Notes: generated from the sequence alone by a model not told the origin. 64,000 nt of DNA from Paraburkholderia tuberum STM678 (GCF_902833905.1 NZ_CADFGP010000014.1:106684-170683); one strand, 5' to 3'. Numbered from the stretch's first letter, positions 28,234 through 37,689 are shown. Numbers and translations are program-made.

Positions 28234-28402
28234 GGCAACTCTCCCCGGCTGGGTGCAGGTCGTAGCATCTTACGCTTAGCACCACGCGCTGCCATGTCAT
28301 GTCTGATTGTGCGGGCGCTTTGGCGACGGCCCGTCTTCGCATGCGCCGCGCGCGAGGCGGCGCAAATCAGTTGGGATTACCGCGTATGCTGCGCGGGAAA
28401 TC

Positions 28403-28591
28403 TCAGGCGTGGCAATGAACCGCGCAAATCAACTCGCGCGAACGTTGCAGTGCGGCCTGCGCGCCGCGCGCCGCGAACACCCAGCCGACCTGGCCGAGAT
28501 TGAAGTCCTGCGACACCATCACCTGCATCAGCGCGACCATCGGCAGTACGACCGCTGGCCGGTAAAGCTGGTTTCTGATCAACTCTGACAT
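28403..28591 (-). CDS. Small putative membrane protein
   Basis: 62-residue open frame (MSELIRNQLYRPAVVLPMVALMQ...) with one hydrophobic segment at about 12-27 and a Cys/His-containing tail (ELICAVHCHA). I do not recognise it. It lies alone between the oxidoreductase and the GGDEF-EAL gene. No strong ribosome site is seen; a GGGGG tract lies about 5 bases upstream of the ATG. The hydrophobic, non-random look supports a real gene, but weakly. Confidence 0.4.
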   Translation of the reverse strand: MSELIRNQLYRPAVVLPMVALMQVMVSQDFNLGQVGWVFAARGAQAALQRSRELICAVHCHA

Positions 28592-28727
28592 CACGACCCC
28601 CAAACGCGGGGCGCCGCTTCGGCACCGCGCACCAATAATGTTTCGATGGGGGAATTTTAGGGAGTGCGTCGCCGCCGATAAATAGCGGCAACGCGAAGTC
28701 ACTTGTTCGGCAATCTGAACAATCGCG

Positions 28728-31043
28728 TCAGGACGCCTTCGCCATGCCGATCAGCTGCGCGTCGTACAGCGTGCGCGCATACGCGCTCGCGCCGACCGGC
28801 CGGCTGTACAGGTAGCCCTGCTGCTTGTCGCAATCGATCGCGCGCAGGAACGCCGCCTGCTCGGCGGTCTCGACGCCCTCGGCGGTCACGTTCATGCCGA
28901 GCGAGTGCGCCATCGCGACGACCGCCTGGGTGATCGCGACCGAATCGCGATGATCGGGCAGCCCCGCGACGAACGAGCGGTCGATCTTCAGGTTATGCAG
29001 CGGAAAGCGCTTCAGGTATGACAGCGACGAATAACCGGTGCCGAAATCGTCGACCGAGACGCGCACGCCCATTGCGTTCAGCGCGCTCAGCATCGGCAGC
29101 ACGGTATCGCTGTCGCTCATCAGCAATCGCTCGGTGATCTCGAGTTCGAGCGCGGCCGGTTCGAGCCCGGACTGCGCAAGACAACGTTCGATGCGCTCGA
29201 GCAGCCCGTCGTTGAACTGCCGCGGCGACAGATTGACCGCGACGATCAGATGCGGCGCGAGCGAGCGCCGCCACTGCGCGACCTGCTGGCAGGCGTGCTC
29301 GAGCACCCAGTCGCCGATCTCGACGATCAGCCCGGCATCCTCGGCGACCGGAATGAATTCGCCCGGCGACACGTTGCCGAGCTCGCTGTTGTACCAGCGC
29401 AGCAGCGCTTCCGCACCGATCGTGCGGCCGCTCTGGCTATCGACGATCGGCTGGTACACGAGGCTCAGCTCGTTGGCCGCGAGCGCGCGCCGCAGCGACT
29501 GTTCGATCGTGAAACGCCGCTGCAGATGCTGGTTCAGCTCGGCGGTGAAGAACTGGAAGTTGTTGCGGCCGCGCTGCTTCGCGTGATACATCGCCGAATC
29601 GGCGTTGCGCATCAGCGTCGCGACGTCCTGGCCGTCTTCGGGAAACAGGCTGATGCCGATCGACGCGCCCAGGTAGTACTCGTTGCCCGCCACCGCGAAC
29701 GGCACCGCGATCATGTCCAGAATGCGGTGCGCGAGGCCGATCAGCTCGCCGGTATTGCCGTACGCACTGGCGACGATCACGAACTCGTCGCCGCCGACGC
29801 GCGCCAGCGTGTCGCCGCACCCGACGCAGGCCGACAGCCGTTCGGCGACGCTGCACAGCAAGGCGTCGCCAGCTTCATGACCGGCGGTGTCGTTGACCTT
29901 CTTGAAGCTGTCGAGATCGACGAACAGCACGGCGACGCTGGTGAGCTCGCCGTCATGGTCGCCGGCGGCGCACGGCGCGAACAGGTCGCGCATCCGCTCG
30001 GTCAGGTAGGCGCGGTTGTAGAGGCCGGTCAGCGAATCGCGCGTGGCGAGGTACTTCAACTGGCGCTGCGCCTCGCGCACCGGCCCGATGTCGGAAAACG
30101 AAATCAGCACGGAGTCCGGCTCGCTGTCGCCGGGCCGCAGGATCGGCACGACGTTCTGCGTGATCCACACGACCTCGCCGCCGATCAGTTCGAGGCCGAC
30201 CGTCACGCCGAGCATCGGCTTGCCGGTCGCAAAGACCTGCGAGACCGGACGGTTGACTTCGCCGATGACCGAGCCGTCCTCGCCGAACGCGCGTGTCATC
30301 ACGGTCCGCATGCTGCTGCCGACGACCTCCGGTGTCACGTGCAGCATGCGCTGCGCACTCGGATTACAGGCGAGCACGATGCCGGTGCGCGACTGCACGA
30401 CGATGCCCTCGCTGAGATGATCGACGACCAGCCGGTGACGCTCCTCGCTATGCGCGAGGCGCTGCGCCATCGCGTCCTGATGGACCGCAAGGCCGACGCT
30501 GCTGCCGATGTCGCGCAGCATCGCCTCTTCCTCGGGGGTCGGACAGCGGGTGGCGCGGTAGTAGACGGCGAACGCGCCGAGCACGATGCCCGCGTCGTTT
30601 TCGAAGGGCACGGACCAGCATGCGCGCAAGCCGTGCGGCAACGCGAAATCGCGGAAGTTTTCCCACAGCGGGTCGGACTCGATGTCGTCGACGATCACCA
30701 GACGCCGCTCGAACATCGCCGTGCCGCACGAGCCGACGCGCGGACCGATCGCTGCGCCCTCGATCGCGGCGCTGTACGCGGGCGGCAGCGACGGCGCGCC
30801 GCCGACGCGCACATGCACGCCGTCCGGGTCGAGCAGCAGGATCGAGCAGCACGCGCCGTCGCCGAGCAGCGCCTCGGCGCGACGGCAGACTTCGTCGAGC
30901 AGCTCGGGCAGCGGCGTGTTGCGGGTGATCAGCCGCAATACGCCGCGCTCGGACGCGAGTACCTCCTCGGCCCGTTCCGGCCGGTAGCGGGCGCCCTCCG
31001 GCGCAGCTGTCGTCGTGCCACGTGATGTTGCTTCGCAAAGCAT
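28728..31043 (-). CDS. GAF-PAS-GGDEF-EAL cyclic-di-GMP protein
   Basis: 771-residue cytosolic signalling protein. Order: GAF (about 35-190), PAS (about 205-315), GGDEF (about 325-490) and EAL (about 505-760). The diguanylate cyclase active-site motif is intact (RVGGDEFVIV). The phosphodiesterase motif is also intact (AEALLRW), with DDFGTGYSS and the later KIDRSFV Lys. So it may make or degrade c-di-GMP, with GAF/PAS ligands deciding the balance. No transmembrane segment. The start ATG 31043 (MLCEATSRG) has a G-rich tract upstream; ten residues further upstream is another possible start. Confidence 0.92.
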   Translation of the reverse strand: MLCEATSRGTTTAAPEGARYRPERAEEVLASERGVLRLITRNTPLPELLDEVCRRAEALLGDGACCSILLLDPDGVHVRVGGAPSLPPAYSAAIEGAAIGPRVGSCGTAMFERRLVIVDDIESDPLWENFRDFALPHGLRACWSVPFENDAGIVLGAFAVYYRATRCPTPEEEAMLRDIGSSVGLAVHQDAMAQRLAHSEERHRLVVDHLSEGIVVQSRTGIVLACNPSAQRMLHVTPEVVGSSMRTVMTRAFGEDGSVIGEVNRPVSQVFATGKPMLGVTVGLELIGGEVVWITQNVVPILRPGDSEPDSVLISFSDIGPVREAQRQLKYLATRDSLTGLYNRAYLTERMRDLFAPCAAGDHDGELTSVAVLFVDLDSFKKVNDTAGHEAGDALLCSVAERLSACVGCGDTLARVGGDEFVIVASAYGNTGELIGLAHRILDMIAVPFAVAGNEYYLGASIGISLFPEDGQDVATLMRNADSAMYHAKQRGRNNFQFFTAELNQHLQRRFTIEQSLRRALAANELSLVYQPIVDSQSGRTIGAEALLRWYNSELGNVSPGEFIPVAEDAGLIVEIGDWVLEHACQQVAQWRRSLAPHLIVAVNLSPRQFNDGLLERIERCLAQSGLEPAALELEITERLLMSDSDTVLPMLSALNAMGVRVSVDDFGTGYSSLSYLKRFPLHNLKIDRSFVAGLPDHRDSVAITQAVVAMAHSLGMNVTAEGVETAEQAAFLRAIDCDKQQGYLYSRPVGASAYARTLYDAQLIGMAKAS

Positions 31044-31373
31044 AGTTGCGCCCCCCAAACCCAACATCGGCAAGTTAGTGTACGCGGCACACCGGGGTTT
31101 ACGCTAAGTCCAGCGTGAAAATCTGCCATGCATCGCGTGCGGACGGCTCCGGTGTGGCGTGCCAGCATCGGTTGATGCCGGTACCACGGGCGACGGCAGT
31201 GCGGGCGCCGTCTGTTCGTGGCCCGCAGGCGCCGGCAGCGGCTCGACGCTGGGCCGGCCGCGGCAGACTGCGACGGCCCATTTGGTTCGGCGGCGGATGC
31301 CCGGCGCCCGGTCGCGGCGGCGGGGCGGCGCATGACGCGCAATTGCGCGCCGGCGGCAGTTGCGCCGGGACGC
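31044..31373. other. GC-rich intergenic spacer
   Basis: A 330-base gap between the c-di-GMP gene and the small HTH gene. No protein or RNA gene is supported; it presumably holds the promoter of the downstream minus-strand gene. Confidence 0.5.
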
Positions 31374-31664
31374 TCAGCCGGCGGCCGACGGCTCGCCGCC
31401 CTCGCTCGTGCCGAACAGCTCCGCGCAAAGCTGCGCGCCGATTTCGCTCAGCGACGCGGCTCCGGTGCCATCGTCGTGGAACATCGTATCGACGAGACCG
31501 CTTCCTGAGAGCGCCGTCAATTGCCGCCGCAAGCTGCTCATCGGCACGCCGGCCTGCTTCGACAGCTTCGCGAGCGACCACGCGCGCCAGGGTGTCTCGC
31601 GATGCGCGCGCCATAGCTGCGCGAGTATCGCGGCGAGTTGCGGGTCGATGTCGTCGTCATCCAT
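31374..31664 (-). CDS. Small winged-helix DNA-binding protein
   Basis: 96 residues. The centre (WSLAKLSKQAGVPMSSLRRQLTALSGSGLVDTM) is a clear winged helix-turn-helix of the ArsR/IclR/MarR type, with the recognition helix MSSLRRQLTAL. There is no effector domain, so it would act as a simple DNA-binding factor. The acidic N-terminus starts MDDDDIDPQ. It lies 48 bp downstream of the MocR-type regulator gene on the same strand. Target unknown. Confidence 0.75.
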   Translation of the reverse strand: MDDDDIDPQLAAILAQLWRAHRETPWRAWSLAKLSKQAGVPMSSLRRQLTALSGSGLVDTMFHDDGTGAASLSEIGAQLCAELFGTSEGGEPSAAG

Positions 31665-31712
31665 GTCGGTCTACCTGTCGTGATGTGTCGTTTTGCATCG
31701 CCGTGGCGCCTG

Positions 31713-33179
31713 TCACGCCATCGCCGTAGCCAGCTCACCGAGCGTCTTCAACGCCGCTTCGGCCTGCGCGGTCCACGGATAGCTGTAGTTGAGCCGGATG
31801 AAGTGCCGAAAATCGTTGCGCGTCGAAAACATCATCCCCGGCCCGACCGTGATCCCGCGTTCGAGCGCCGCCTGATAAAGCCGCATCGAATCGATCGCAA
31901 CGGGCAACTCGACCCACAGTACGTAGCCGCCCCGCGGCGTCGACACGCGCGTGCCGACCGGGAAAAAGCGCAGCACCAGCGCGCTCATGATGCTCGCCTG
32001 CTGCCGGTACACGCGGCGCAGGTGCCGCAGATGACGGTCGTAGCCGTCCTGACGCAAATAATCGGCGACCGCGATCTGGGGCACCGACGGCGTCGTCAGC
32101 GTATTCAGGAACTTGAGCTTCTCGACCTGCGCGCGATAGCGCCCCGGCAGCGCCCAGCCGATCCGGTACGACGCCGTCAGGCTTTTCGAAAACGACGCAC
32201 AGTGCAGCACGAGCCCCTGGGTGTCGAAGGTCTTCAGCGTCGACGGCCGCGTGTCGCCGAAATACAGCTCCTGGTAGACATCGTTCTCGATCGCCGGAAT
32301 CTCGTGCGCGGCCAGCAGTTCGACCAGTTGCCGCTTGCGCTCGTCGGACATGCAGAAACCGAGCGGATTCTGGAAATTCGGCATCACCATGCACGCGGCG
32401 ATCTTCTGCCGCGCGATCGCCTTCGCGAGCGCGTCGATATCGATGCCGTCGACCGGATGCGTCGCCACCTCGATCGCGCGCATGCCGAGGCGCTCGATGG
32501 CGTGCAGCATCGCGTAGTAGGTCGGCGACTCGACCGCGACGGTGTCGCCCGGCTTGGCGACCGCCTGCAGGCTCAGGTTGATCGCCTCGGTCGCGCCGAG
32601 CGTGATCACGATTTCACCCGGATCGACCGGCAGACCGTTTTCCGCATAGCGCCGCGCGATCTGCCGGATCAGCTCGGGGTTGCCCGGCGGCAGATCGTCG
32701 ATCAGATTCCAGCTCGCGTGCCGCCGCGCGATCGCGTTGGCGTACTGGTTGATGCGCCGCCACGGGAACAGCGACGGATCGGGATACGGCGAGCCGAACG
32801 GCACGGCGTCGTGCGCGCGGATGCTGCGTAGCGTCGACAGCACGAGCCGGCTCACGTCGACCGTCGCGGGCACCGGCGGCGGCGCGGACTTGCGGCCCGC
32901 GCGGGCCGCGGCGGGCGCCGGCGCGAGCGCCCGCGCGGCCGCGTCGCGCACGAAATAGCCCGACTGCGGCCGGCTTTCGACGATGCCGCGGCTCTCCAGC
33001 AGCGCATACGCGTGCAGCACCGTCTTGATGCTGACGCCGTGCTGCTGGCTCGCCTGCCGCACCGACGCAACCCGCTCGCCGGCCGCGAACACGCCGCGGC
33101 GCACGGCTTCGGTGATTTCGTCGGCGAGTTTTTCGTAGAGCTTCATGCGATTCGGGTGGATTCGGGCGGCTTCAGGCAT
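31713..33179 (-). CDS. MocR-type GntR regulator with aminotransferase domain
   Basis: 488 residues. The N-terminal winged helix (about 15-80: RVASVRQASQQHGVSIKTVLHAY) is GntR-like. An Ala/Pro-rich linker (about 85-110) joins it to a fold-type I aminotransferase domain (about 130-485) with the PLP lysine in ASFSKSLTASYRIGW and the conserved NFQNPLG and ENDVYQELYF motifs. MocR proteins use PLP adducts as signals and usually bind next to their own gene. It diverges from the YdeP-type oxidoreductase gene with a 118-bp gap, so it is the likely regulator of that gene. An internal start at 33146 (MKLYEKLADE) is equally possible. Confidence 0.88.
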   Translation of the reverse strand: MPEAARIHPNRMKLYEKLADEITEAVRRGVFAAGERVASVRQASQQHGVSIKTVLHAYALLESRGIVESRPQSGYFVRDAAARALAPAPAAARAGRKSAPPPVPATVDVSRLVLSTLRSIRAHDAVPFGSPYPDPSLFPWRRINQYANAIARRHASWNLIDDLPPGNPELIRQIARRYAENGLPVDPGEIVITLGATEAINLSLQAVAKPGDTVAVESPTYYAMLHAIERLGMRAIEVATHPVDGIDIDALAKAIARQKIAACMVMPNFQNPLGFCMSDERKRQLVELLAAHEIPAIENDVYQELYFGDTRPSTLKTFDTQGLVLHCASFSKSLTASYRIGWALPGRYRAQVEKLKFLNTLTTPSVPQIAVADYLRQDGYDRHLRHLRRVYRQQASIMSALVLRFFPVGTRVSTPRGGYVLWVELPVAIDSMRLYQAALERGITVGPGMMFSTRNDFRHFIRLNYSYPWTAQAEAALKTLGELATAMA

Positions 33180-33297
33180 CGTCGCGCAACTGTACTCCTA
33201 TTCTTTCCGATGTTCTGTACCCGACGCGGTTTGTGGAACACAGTACGCTCCTCGACATTGGTCTGCAAAGCCTGTTGAATCTATCCACTGCCACGTC

Positions 33298-35634
33298 ATG
33301 AAGAAGAACGAAACACAAGCCGAAGCCCGCATCGAGCCGTACAAGCACCCCGCCGCTGGCTGGGGCGCGCTGAAGTATGTCGCCATCAACCTGCTCAAGG
33401 AAAAGGTCGCGGGCGGCAACTATCGCACGCTGCTCAAGCAGAACCAGCCTGACGGCTTCGACTGCCCCGGCTGCGCGTGGCCGGATCGCGAGCACGCGTC
33501 GACATTCGAGTTCTGCGAAAACGGCGTGAAGGCCGTGGCCGCCGAGGCCACCGGCAAGCGCGTGACGCCCGCGTTCTTCGAGCGGCACAGCGTCACGGAG
33601 CTGATGATGCAATCCGACTTCGAACTCGAGCAGCACGGCCGCCTGACCGATCCGCTCGTCTACGACGCCGCGCGCGACCGCTATGTGCCGATCGGCTGGG
33701 ACGAGGCATTCGCGCTGATCGCGAGCCATCTGAAGCGTCTCGACGATCCTGACCGCGCCGCGTTCTATACCTCGGGCCGCGCGAGCAACGAAGCCGCGTT
33801 CCTGTACCAGCTGTTCGTGCGCATGTACGGCACCAACAATTTTCCCGATTGCTCGAACATGTGCCACGAGGCGACGAGCCGTGGCCTGCCGCACACGGTC
33901 GGCATCGGCAAGGGCACGGTCACGCTCGATGACTTCGAACACGCGGATACGCTGCTGATCTTCGGCCAGAATCCGGCCACCAACCATCCGCGCATGCTCG
34001 GCGAGCTGCGCGAATGCGCGAAGCGCGGCGCCACGATCGTGTCGATCAATCCGCTGAAGGAGCGCGGCCTCGAACGCTTCGCGAGCCCGCAGCATCCGGT
34101 CGAAATGCTGACGATGGGCAGCACGAAAATCAGCTCGGTATTCATCCGTCCGAAGGTCGGCGGCGATTTCGCGCTGATCAAGGGCGTCGCCAAACGCGTG
34201 CTCGAACTGGATGACGAAGCGCTCGTGTCGGGCCTCGAGCGCGTGCTCGACTTCGGCTTCATCGCCCAGCACACAGTCGGCTTCGCTGCCTTCGCCGACG
34301 ATCTACGCGCCGAGCGCTGGGACACGATCGTCGCCGAGGCAGGCGTGCCGCTCGACGAGGTGCTGAAGCTCGCCGATATCTACGTGAAGGGCCGCGCGGT
34401 GATTTCGACCTGGGGCATGGGTCTCACGCAGCACAAGAACTCGGTCGCGACGGTACAGCTGCTGTCGAATCTGATGATGATGCGCGGCAATATCGGCCGG
34501 CGCGGCGCGGGGCTGTGCCCGGTGCGCGGCCACTCGAACGTGCAGGGCGACCGCACGGTCGGTATCGAAGAAAAGCCTACTGAAGCGTTTCTCGACAAGC
34601 TCGGCGCAGCCTACGACTTCGCGCCGCCGCGCGAGCACGGACTCGACGTCGTCAACACGATTCAGGCGATGCTCGACGGCAAGGTGAAGGTGTTCATCGG
34701 GCTGGGCGGCAATTTCTCGATCGCGACGCCGGACACGCCGCGCACGTGGGACGCGATGCGCGCATGCGATCTGACCGTGCACGTGACGACGAAGCTCAAT
34801 CGCAGCCACCTCGTGCATGGCCGCGACGCGCTGATCCTGCCGACGCTCGGACGCACCGAGATCGATGTTCAGAACGGCGTGGCGCAAGGCGTCAGCGTCG
34901 AGGATTCGATGAGCATGGTGCACATCTCGTATGGGATGAACAAGCCGGCGTCGGACAATCTGCTTTCCGAAGTGGCGATCGTCGCGCGCATGGCGCATGC
35001 GACTTTGGGCAGCGGCAAGGTGGACTGGCTCGCCCATGCGGCCGACTACGCGCTGATTCGCGACGGCATCGCGAAGGTGATCGACGGTTTCGACGACTAC
35101 AACGAGCGTCTGAAGAAGCCGGGCGGCTTCCATCTCGGCGTCGCATCGCGCGATCGCATCTGGAAAACGCCGAGCGGCAAGGCACAGTTCATCGTCCACG
35201 CGATCGCGCTCGACACGCCGATTCATCAGGCGAAGAAGCAACATGGCGAACGCCTGCTGACGCTGATGACCACCCGCTCACATGATCAGTACAACACGAC
35301 GATTTACGGTCTCGACGATCGCTATCGCGGCGTGTACGGACAGCGGCGCGTGCTGTTCGCCAACAAGGACGATCTCGCGATGCTCGGGTTCGCGGCTGGT
35401 CAGCGCGTCGATATCACGAGCGTGTGGGCCGATGGCATCGAGCGACGCGTGGACGGTTTTCTGCTCGTCGAGTACGACATTCCGCGCGGCTGCCTCGGCG
35501 CTTATTATCCGGAGACGAATCCGCTGGTGCCGCTCTCCTCGGTCGCAGATGGCGCGGGTACGCCGACGTCGAAGTCGATTCCGGTGTTGTTGACGGCGTC
35601 GATGGTGGAGGATGCCGCGGAACTGGCGGCTTGA
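33298..35634 (+). CDS. FdhF/YdeP-type molybdopterin oxidoreductase
   Basis: 778-residue member of the DMSO-reductase superfamily, YdeP branch (formate-dehydrogenase-alpha-like). The N-terminal DCPGCAWPD is the YdeP version of the cluster motif. Molybdopterin-binding segments follow (FYTSGRASNEAAFLYQ, NMCHEATSRGL, IFGQNPATNHPRML, MMMRGNIGRRGAGLCPVRGH). The C-terminal domain has the TRSHDQYNTTIYG motif. No Tat signal, so cytoplasmic. E. coli YdeP is linked to acid resistance; the substrate is not known. The start ATG 33298 is chosen by similarity of MKKNETQAEARIEPYKHPA to family N-termini. Confidence 0.9.
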   Translation: MKKNETQAEARIEPYKHPAAGWGALKYVAINLLKEKVAGGNYRTLLKQNQPDGFDCPGCAWPDREHASTFEFCENGVKAVAAEATGKRVTPAFFERHSVTELMMQSDFELEQHGRLTDPLVYDAARDRYVPIGWDEAFALIASHLKRLDDPDRAAFYTSGRASNEAAFLYQLFVRMYGTNNFPDCSNMCHEATSRGLPHTVGIGKGTVTLDDFEHADTLLIFGQNPATNHPRMLGELRECAKRGATIVSINPLKERGLERFASPQHPVEMLTMGSTKISSVFIRPKVGGDFALIKGVAKRVLELDDEALVSGLERVLDFGFIAQHTVGFAAFADDLRAERWDTIVAEAGVPLDEVLKLADIYVKGRAVISTWGMGLTQHKNSVATVQLLSNLMMMRGNIGRRGAGLCPVRGHSNVQGDRTVGIEEKPTEAFLDKLGAAYDFAPPREHGLDVVNTIQAMLDGKVKVFIGLGGNFSIATPDTPRTWDAMRACDLTVHVTTKLNRSHLVHGRDALILPTLGRTEIDVQNGVAQGVSVEDSMSMVHISYGMNKPASDNLLSEVAIVARMAHATLGSGKVDWLAHAADYALIRDGIAKVIDGFDDYNERLKKPGGFHLGVASRDRIWKTPSGKAQFIVHAIALDTPIHQAKKQHGERLLTLMTTRSHDQYNTTIYGLDDRYRGVYGQRRVLFANKDDLAMLGFAAGQRVDITSVWADGIERRVDGFLLVEYDIPRGCLGAYYPETNPLVPLSSVADGAGTPTSKSIPVLLTASMVEDAAELAA

Positions 35635-35650
35635 AGTCAGCTCCGTTTGT

Positions 35651-35677
35651 CGCGCCTGCCGCGCCTGCCGCGCCTGT
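35651..35677 (+). repeat. Three 9-bp tandem repeats
   Basis: CGCGCCTGC is repeated three times head to tail, the last with one change (T for C), in the 56-bp gap between two convergent genes. A short variable-number repeat of unknown role. Confidence 0.7.
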
Positions 35678-35690
35678 CGCGCGGCGTACC

Positions 35691-36194
35691 TCACACGGTC
35701 TTCTTCGCCAGATCGCGATGCGTCAGATACAGACGTAGATCGAATTCGATCTGGTGGTAACCCGGCTGCATGAACTCGCACAGACGATAGAACGCTTTGT
35801 TGTGGTCGCTTTCTTTCAGATGAGCGAGTTCGTGCACGACGATCATCTTCAGAAACTCCGGCGCCGCGGCCTTGAATAACGACGCGATGCGGATTTCCTT
35901 CTTCGCTTTCAGCTTGCTGCCCTGCACCCGCGAAATGCTCGTGTGCAGGCCGAGCGCGTGACGCATCACGTCGAGTTTGCCGTCGTAAGTGACCTTGTCG
36001 ATCTGCTCGGCGTTGCGCAGGTGTTCGCGTTTGAGTTCCGCGCAGTACTCGTAGAGCGCGCGGTCGGTTTGCACCTCGTGCGTGCTCGGGTACTTCTGCG
36101 CGACGTAGGAGCCGAGCTGATCGGCGGCGATCAGCTTTCTCACCTTGTCTTGCAACGGTGCGGGGTAGCCGGTGAGGTATTTGAGGGGGGACAT
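35691..36194 (-). CDS. YgjP-type (DUF45) zinc metallopeptidase
   Basis: 167-residue protein with the gluzincin-like motif HELAHLKESDHNKAFY, in which HELAH gives two zinc ligands and the later His the third. The following YRLCEFMQPGY is the family's usual C-terminal part. It belongs to the YgjP/WrbP-type metallopeptidase-domain proteins, which resemble the SprT core. Biological substrates are unknown. It marks the left edge of the lower-GC accessory patch. Confidence 0.88.
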   Translation of the reverse strand: MSPLKYLTGYPAPLQDKVRKLIAADQLGSYVAQKYPSTHEVQTDRALYEYCAELKREHLRNAEQIDKVTYDGKLDVMRHALGLHTSISRVQGSKLKAKKEIRIASLFKAAAPEFLKMIVVHELAHLKESDHNKAFYRLCEFMQPGYHQIEFDLRLYLTHRDLAKKTV

Positions 36195-36434
36195 GAAGGC
36201 GGAGTGAGGTTGGCGGGACCGATCTTACGCATAGTCGCGCTGATGGACAAGGTTGGGCATTTTCCGGATGCCGCTCCGTTCGAAGTACCGAAGATTCGTG
36301 AAGCGCTTTTTTCTGTTTCATCGAAAGCCGCGGAGATTTTGGGCTGTCGCCCATGTACGGACTGCCTGTCACAAGGTATTCATCTGACTGCTGTCAACCC
36401 CGGCAGCGACTTCAGATAGATCATCGACACACCT
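36195..36434 (+). other. Left junction of the accessory patch, with a possible small ORF
   Basis: The composition falls here compared with the left flank. A 58-codon open frame (36243-36419, MDKVGHFPDAAPFEVPKIRE... with a Cys-rich RPCTDCLSQG) ends just before the toxin-like gene. It has no ribosome site and no recognised homologue. It could be a remnant of an effector or carrier gene. Confidence 0.3.
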
Positions 36435-37205
36435 ATGTCCCAGTCCGTATTTGAGATGCACTCCGTGGAGCTGTTCTGCCAGCGGCCACCGGGTGCCCGT
36501 TATGTCATCTGCGACGAATGGCACTACAAGGCGTGCCTCGGCAAGGCCGCAGACCTTCAGAGGGCCAAGGCAGAGACCAGGGAATTTCTTGACATTGCCC
36601 AACTGAATGGTAGGACGTGGCAGGAGGACCGGAAGCTGGTCAAGGATCTCATTGGCTGTCACTGGCTGTTTTTTCATGGTGTACGGGACCGGAACCCTGA
36701 CACCGATGGCTGGTGGGTCATTCTTGCTCTTCTCGAAGAGGTTCGCCGGGGCAACTTGCTTGCCATTAAAGGCCCGCGTAATGGCCTGTTTCCGTCACCC
36801 TACAGCAGCACGCCGTTGAGGAATCCCGTAGCGAGGACCGGCAGTCACCCGGACGGCGAACGCATTCTGTCCGTCCAGTATGATCCGGCCACTTCGCAAG
36901 CCCGGTTGGCCGCTGCGCGCGCAACCAGGGCTGGCGATGGAGGCGCATCAACGCTGCCTGGCGATGCGCAGCCGTTCGACTATCAGCCGGACATGCCTAA
37001 TGTGGACGCCATGCAGGTCGCGGGTAGTGAGGGAACACCTCGCAACAATCAGGCGCAAAACAAGCAGTTTAAGGCTGTTGTAAAGGCGCTGGGGCTGAAT
37101 AAAAATCAGGCTAGGCAACTCCATGACGATATCAGTAAGCACGGCCTCGGGTATCACGAAATGTTGGAGCGGGGGCAGCACATGTTTGGAGGTGGTGATG
37201 ATTGA
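36435..37205 (+). CDS. Polymorphic-toxin-like effector (candidate)
   Basis: 256-residue protein in two parts. The N-terminal part (about 1-140: FCQRPPGARYVICDEWHY, WQEDRKLVKDLIGCHWLFF, GWWVILALLEEVRRGN) is an unrecognised folded domain with no signal peptide. A Pro/Gly/Ala-rich linker (about 140-200) leads to a short C-terminal module (about 203-253, NKQFKAVVKALGLNKNQARQ then LHDDISKHGLGYHEML). This resembles the small toxin tips found at the ends of Rhs-type polymorphic toxins, with conserved His, Asp and Tyr. That comparison is from memory and no named toxin family is claimed. The next gene overlaps the stop by 8 bases, as immunity genes do. No vgrG, rhs or secretion genes are in view. Confidence 0.55.
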   Translation: MSQSVFEMHSVELFCQRPPGARYVICDEWHYKACLGKAADLQRAKAETREFLDIAQLNGRTWQEDRKLVKDLIGCHWLFFHGVRDRNPDTDGWWVILALLEEVRRGNLLAIKGPRNGLFPSPYSSTPLRNPVARTGSHPDGERILSVQYDPATSQARLAAARATRAGDGGASTLPGDAQPFDYQPDMPNVDAMQVAGSEGTPRNNQAQNKQFKAVVKALGLNKNQARQLHDDISKHGLGYHEMLERGQHMFGGGDD

Positions 37206-37680
37206 TACAAGGACAGAAATTGCGGGGCGGCTTGCTGTGCTCGTCGGGATTGATTTGAGCTGGGTTAGCCATGCGGGAGACATGGTCACTATGCAATTTG
37301 GCCCACAGCGACGGTACACACTTAGGGGAAGAAGTCGGGAGGATGGAGCGTGGGCGCTTCATGTGCAATGTGCCTGGCAGCTCGAACGAGAGGGCTTCAC
37401 CGTAGCGACGAGAGAGGATCTGCGGGGCTCGGATGAAAAGGCGCACGCCACGGCCCGGCGCTTGCATGAAATACTCGTAGGGCAAGGGCCTATCAGGGTC
37501 GAGGATGCATCGGCAGACGACGCAGGCGGCATCGTCGTTTCGTTCTCGCGAGGGTATCGCCTTGTGGTGGTCCCGGACGGCGTTGAAGATGACGAGGACT
37601 GGCGCTTCTTCGCGCCGGGCAACGATGCCGCACATCTGGTAATTGAGGGGGGCGCGGTCGCCTCCGAGTCTTTCGACTGA
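37198..37680 (+). CDS. Candidate immunity protein of the upstream toxin-like gene
   Basis: 160-residue soluble acidic protein. Its ATG lies inside the end of the upstream gene (8-base overlap), with GGAGG five bases before it, which implies translational coupling. The core MVTMQFGPQRRYTLRG and WALHVQCAWQLEREG resembles DUF6188-type small proteins that often sit beside toxins; this is recalled, not computed. No signal peptide or membrane segment, so it would act in the cytoplasm, consistent with a cytoplasmic toxin target. The gene is lower in GC than the flanks and is followed by a strong terminator. Confidence 0.55.
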   Translation: MIDTRTEIAGRLAVLVGIDLSWVSHAGDMVTMQFGPQRRYTLRGRSREDGAWALHVQCAWQLEREGFTVATREDLRGSDEKAHATARRLHEILVGQGPIRVEDASADDAGGIVVSFSRGYRLVVVPDGVEDDEDWRFFAPGNDAAHLVIEGGAVASESFD

Positions 37681-37689
37681 CACGCAAAG

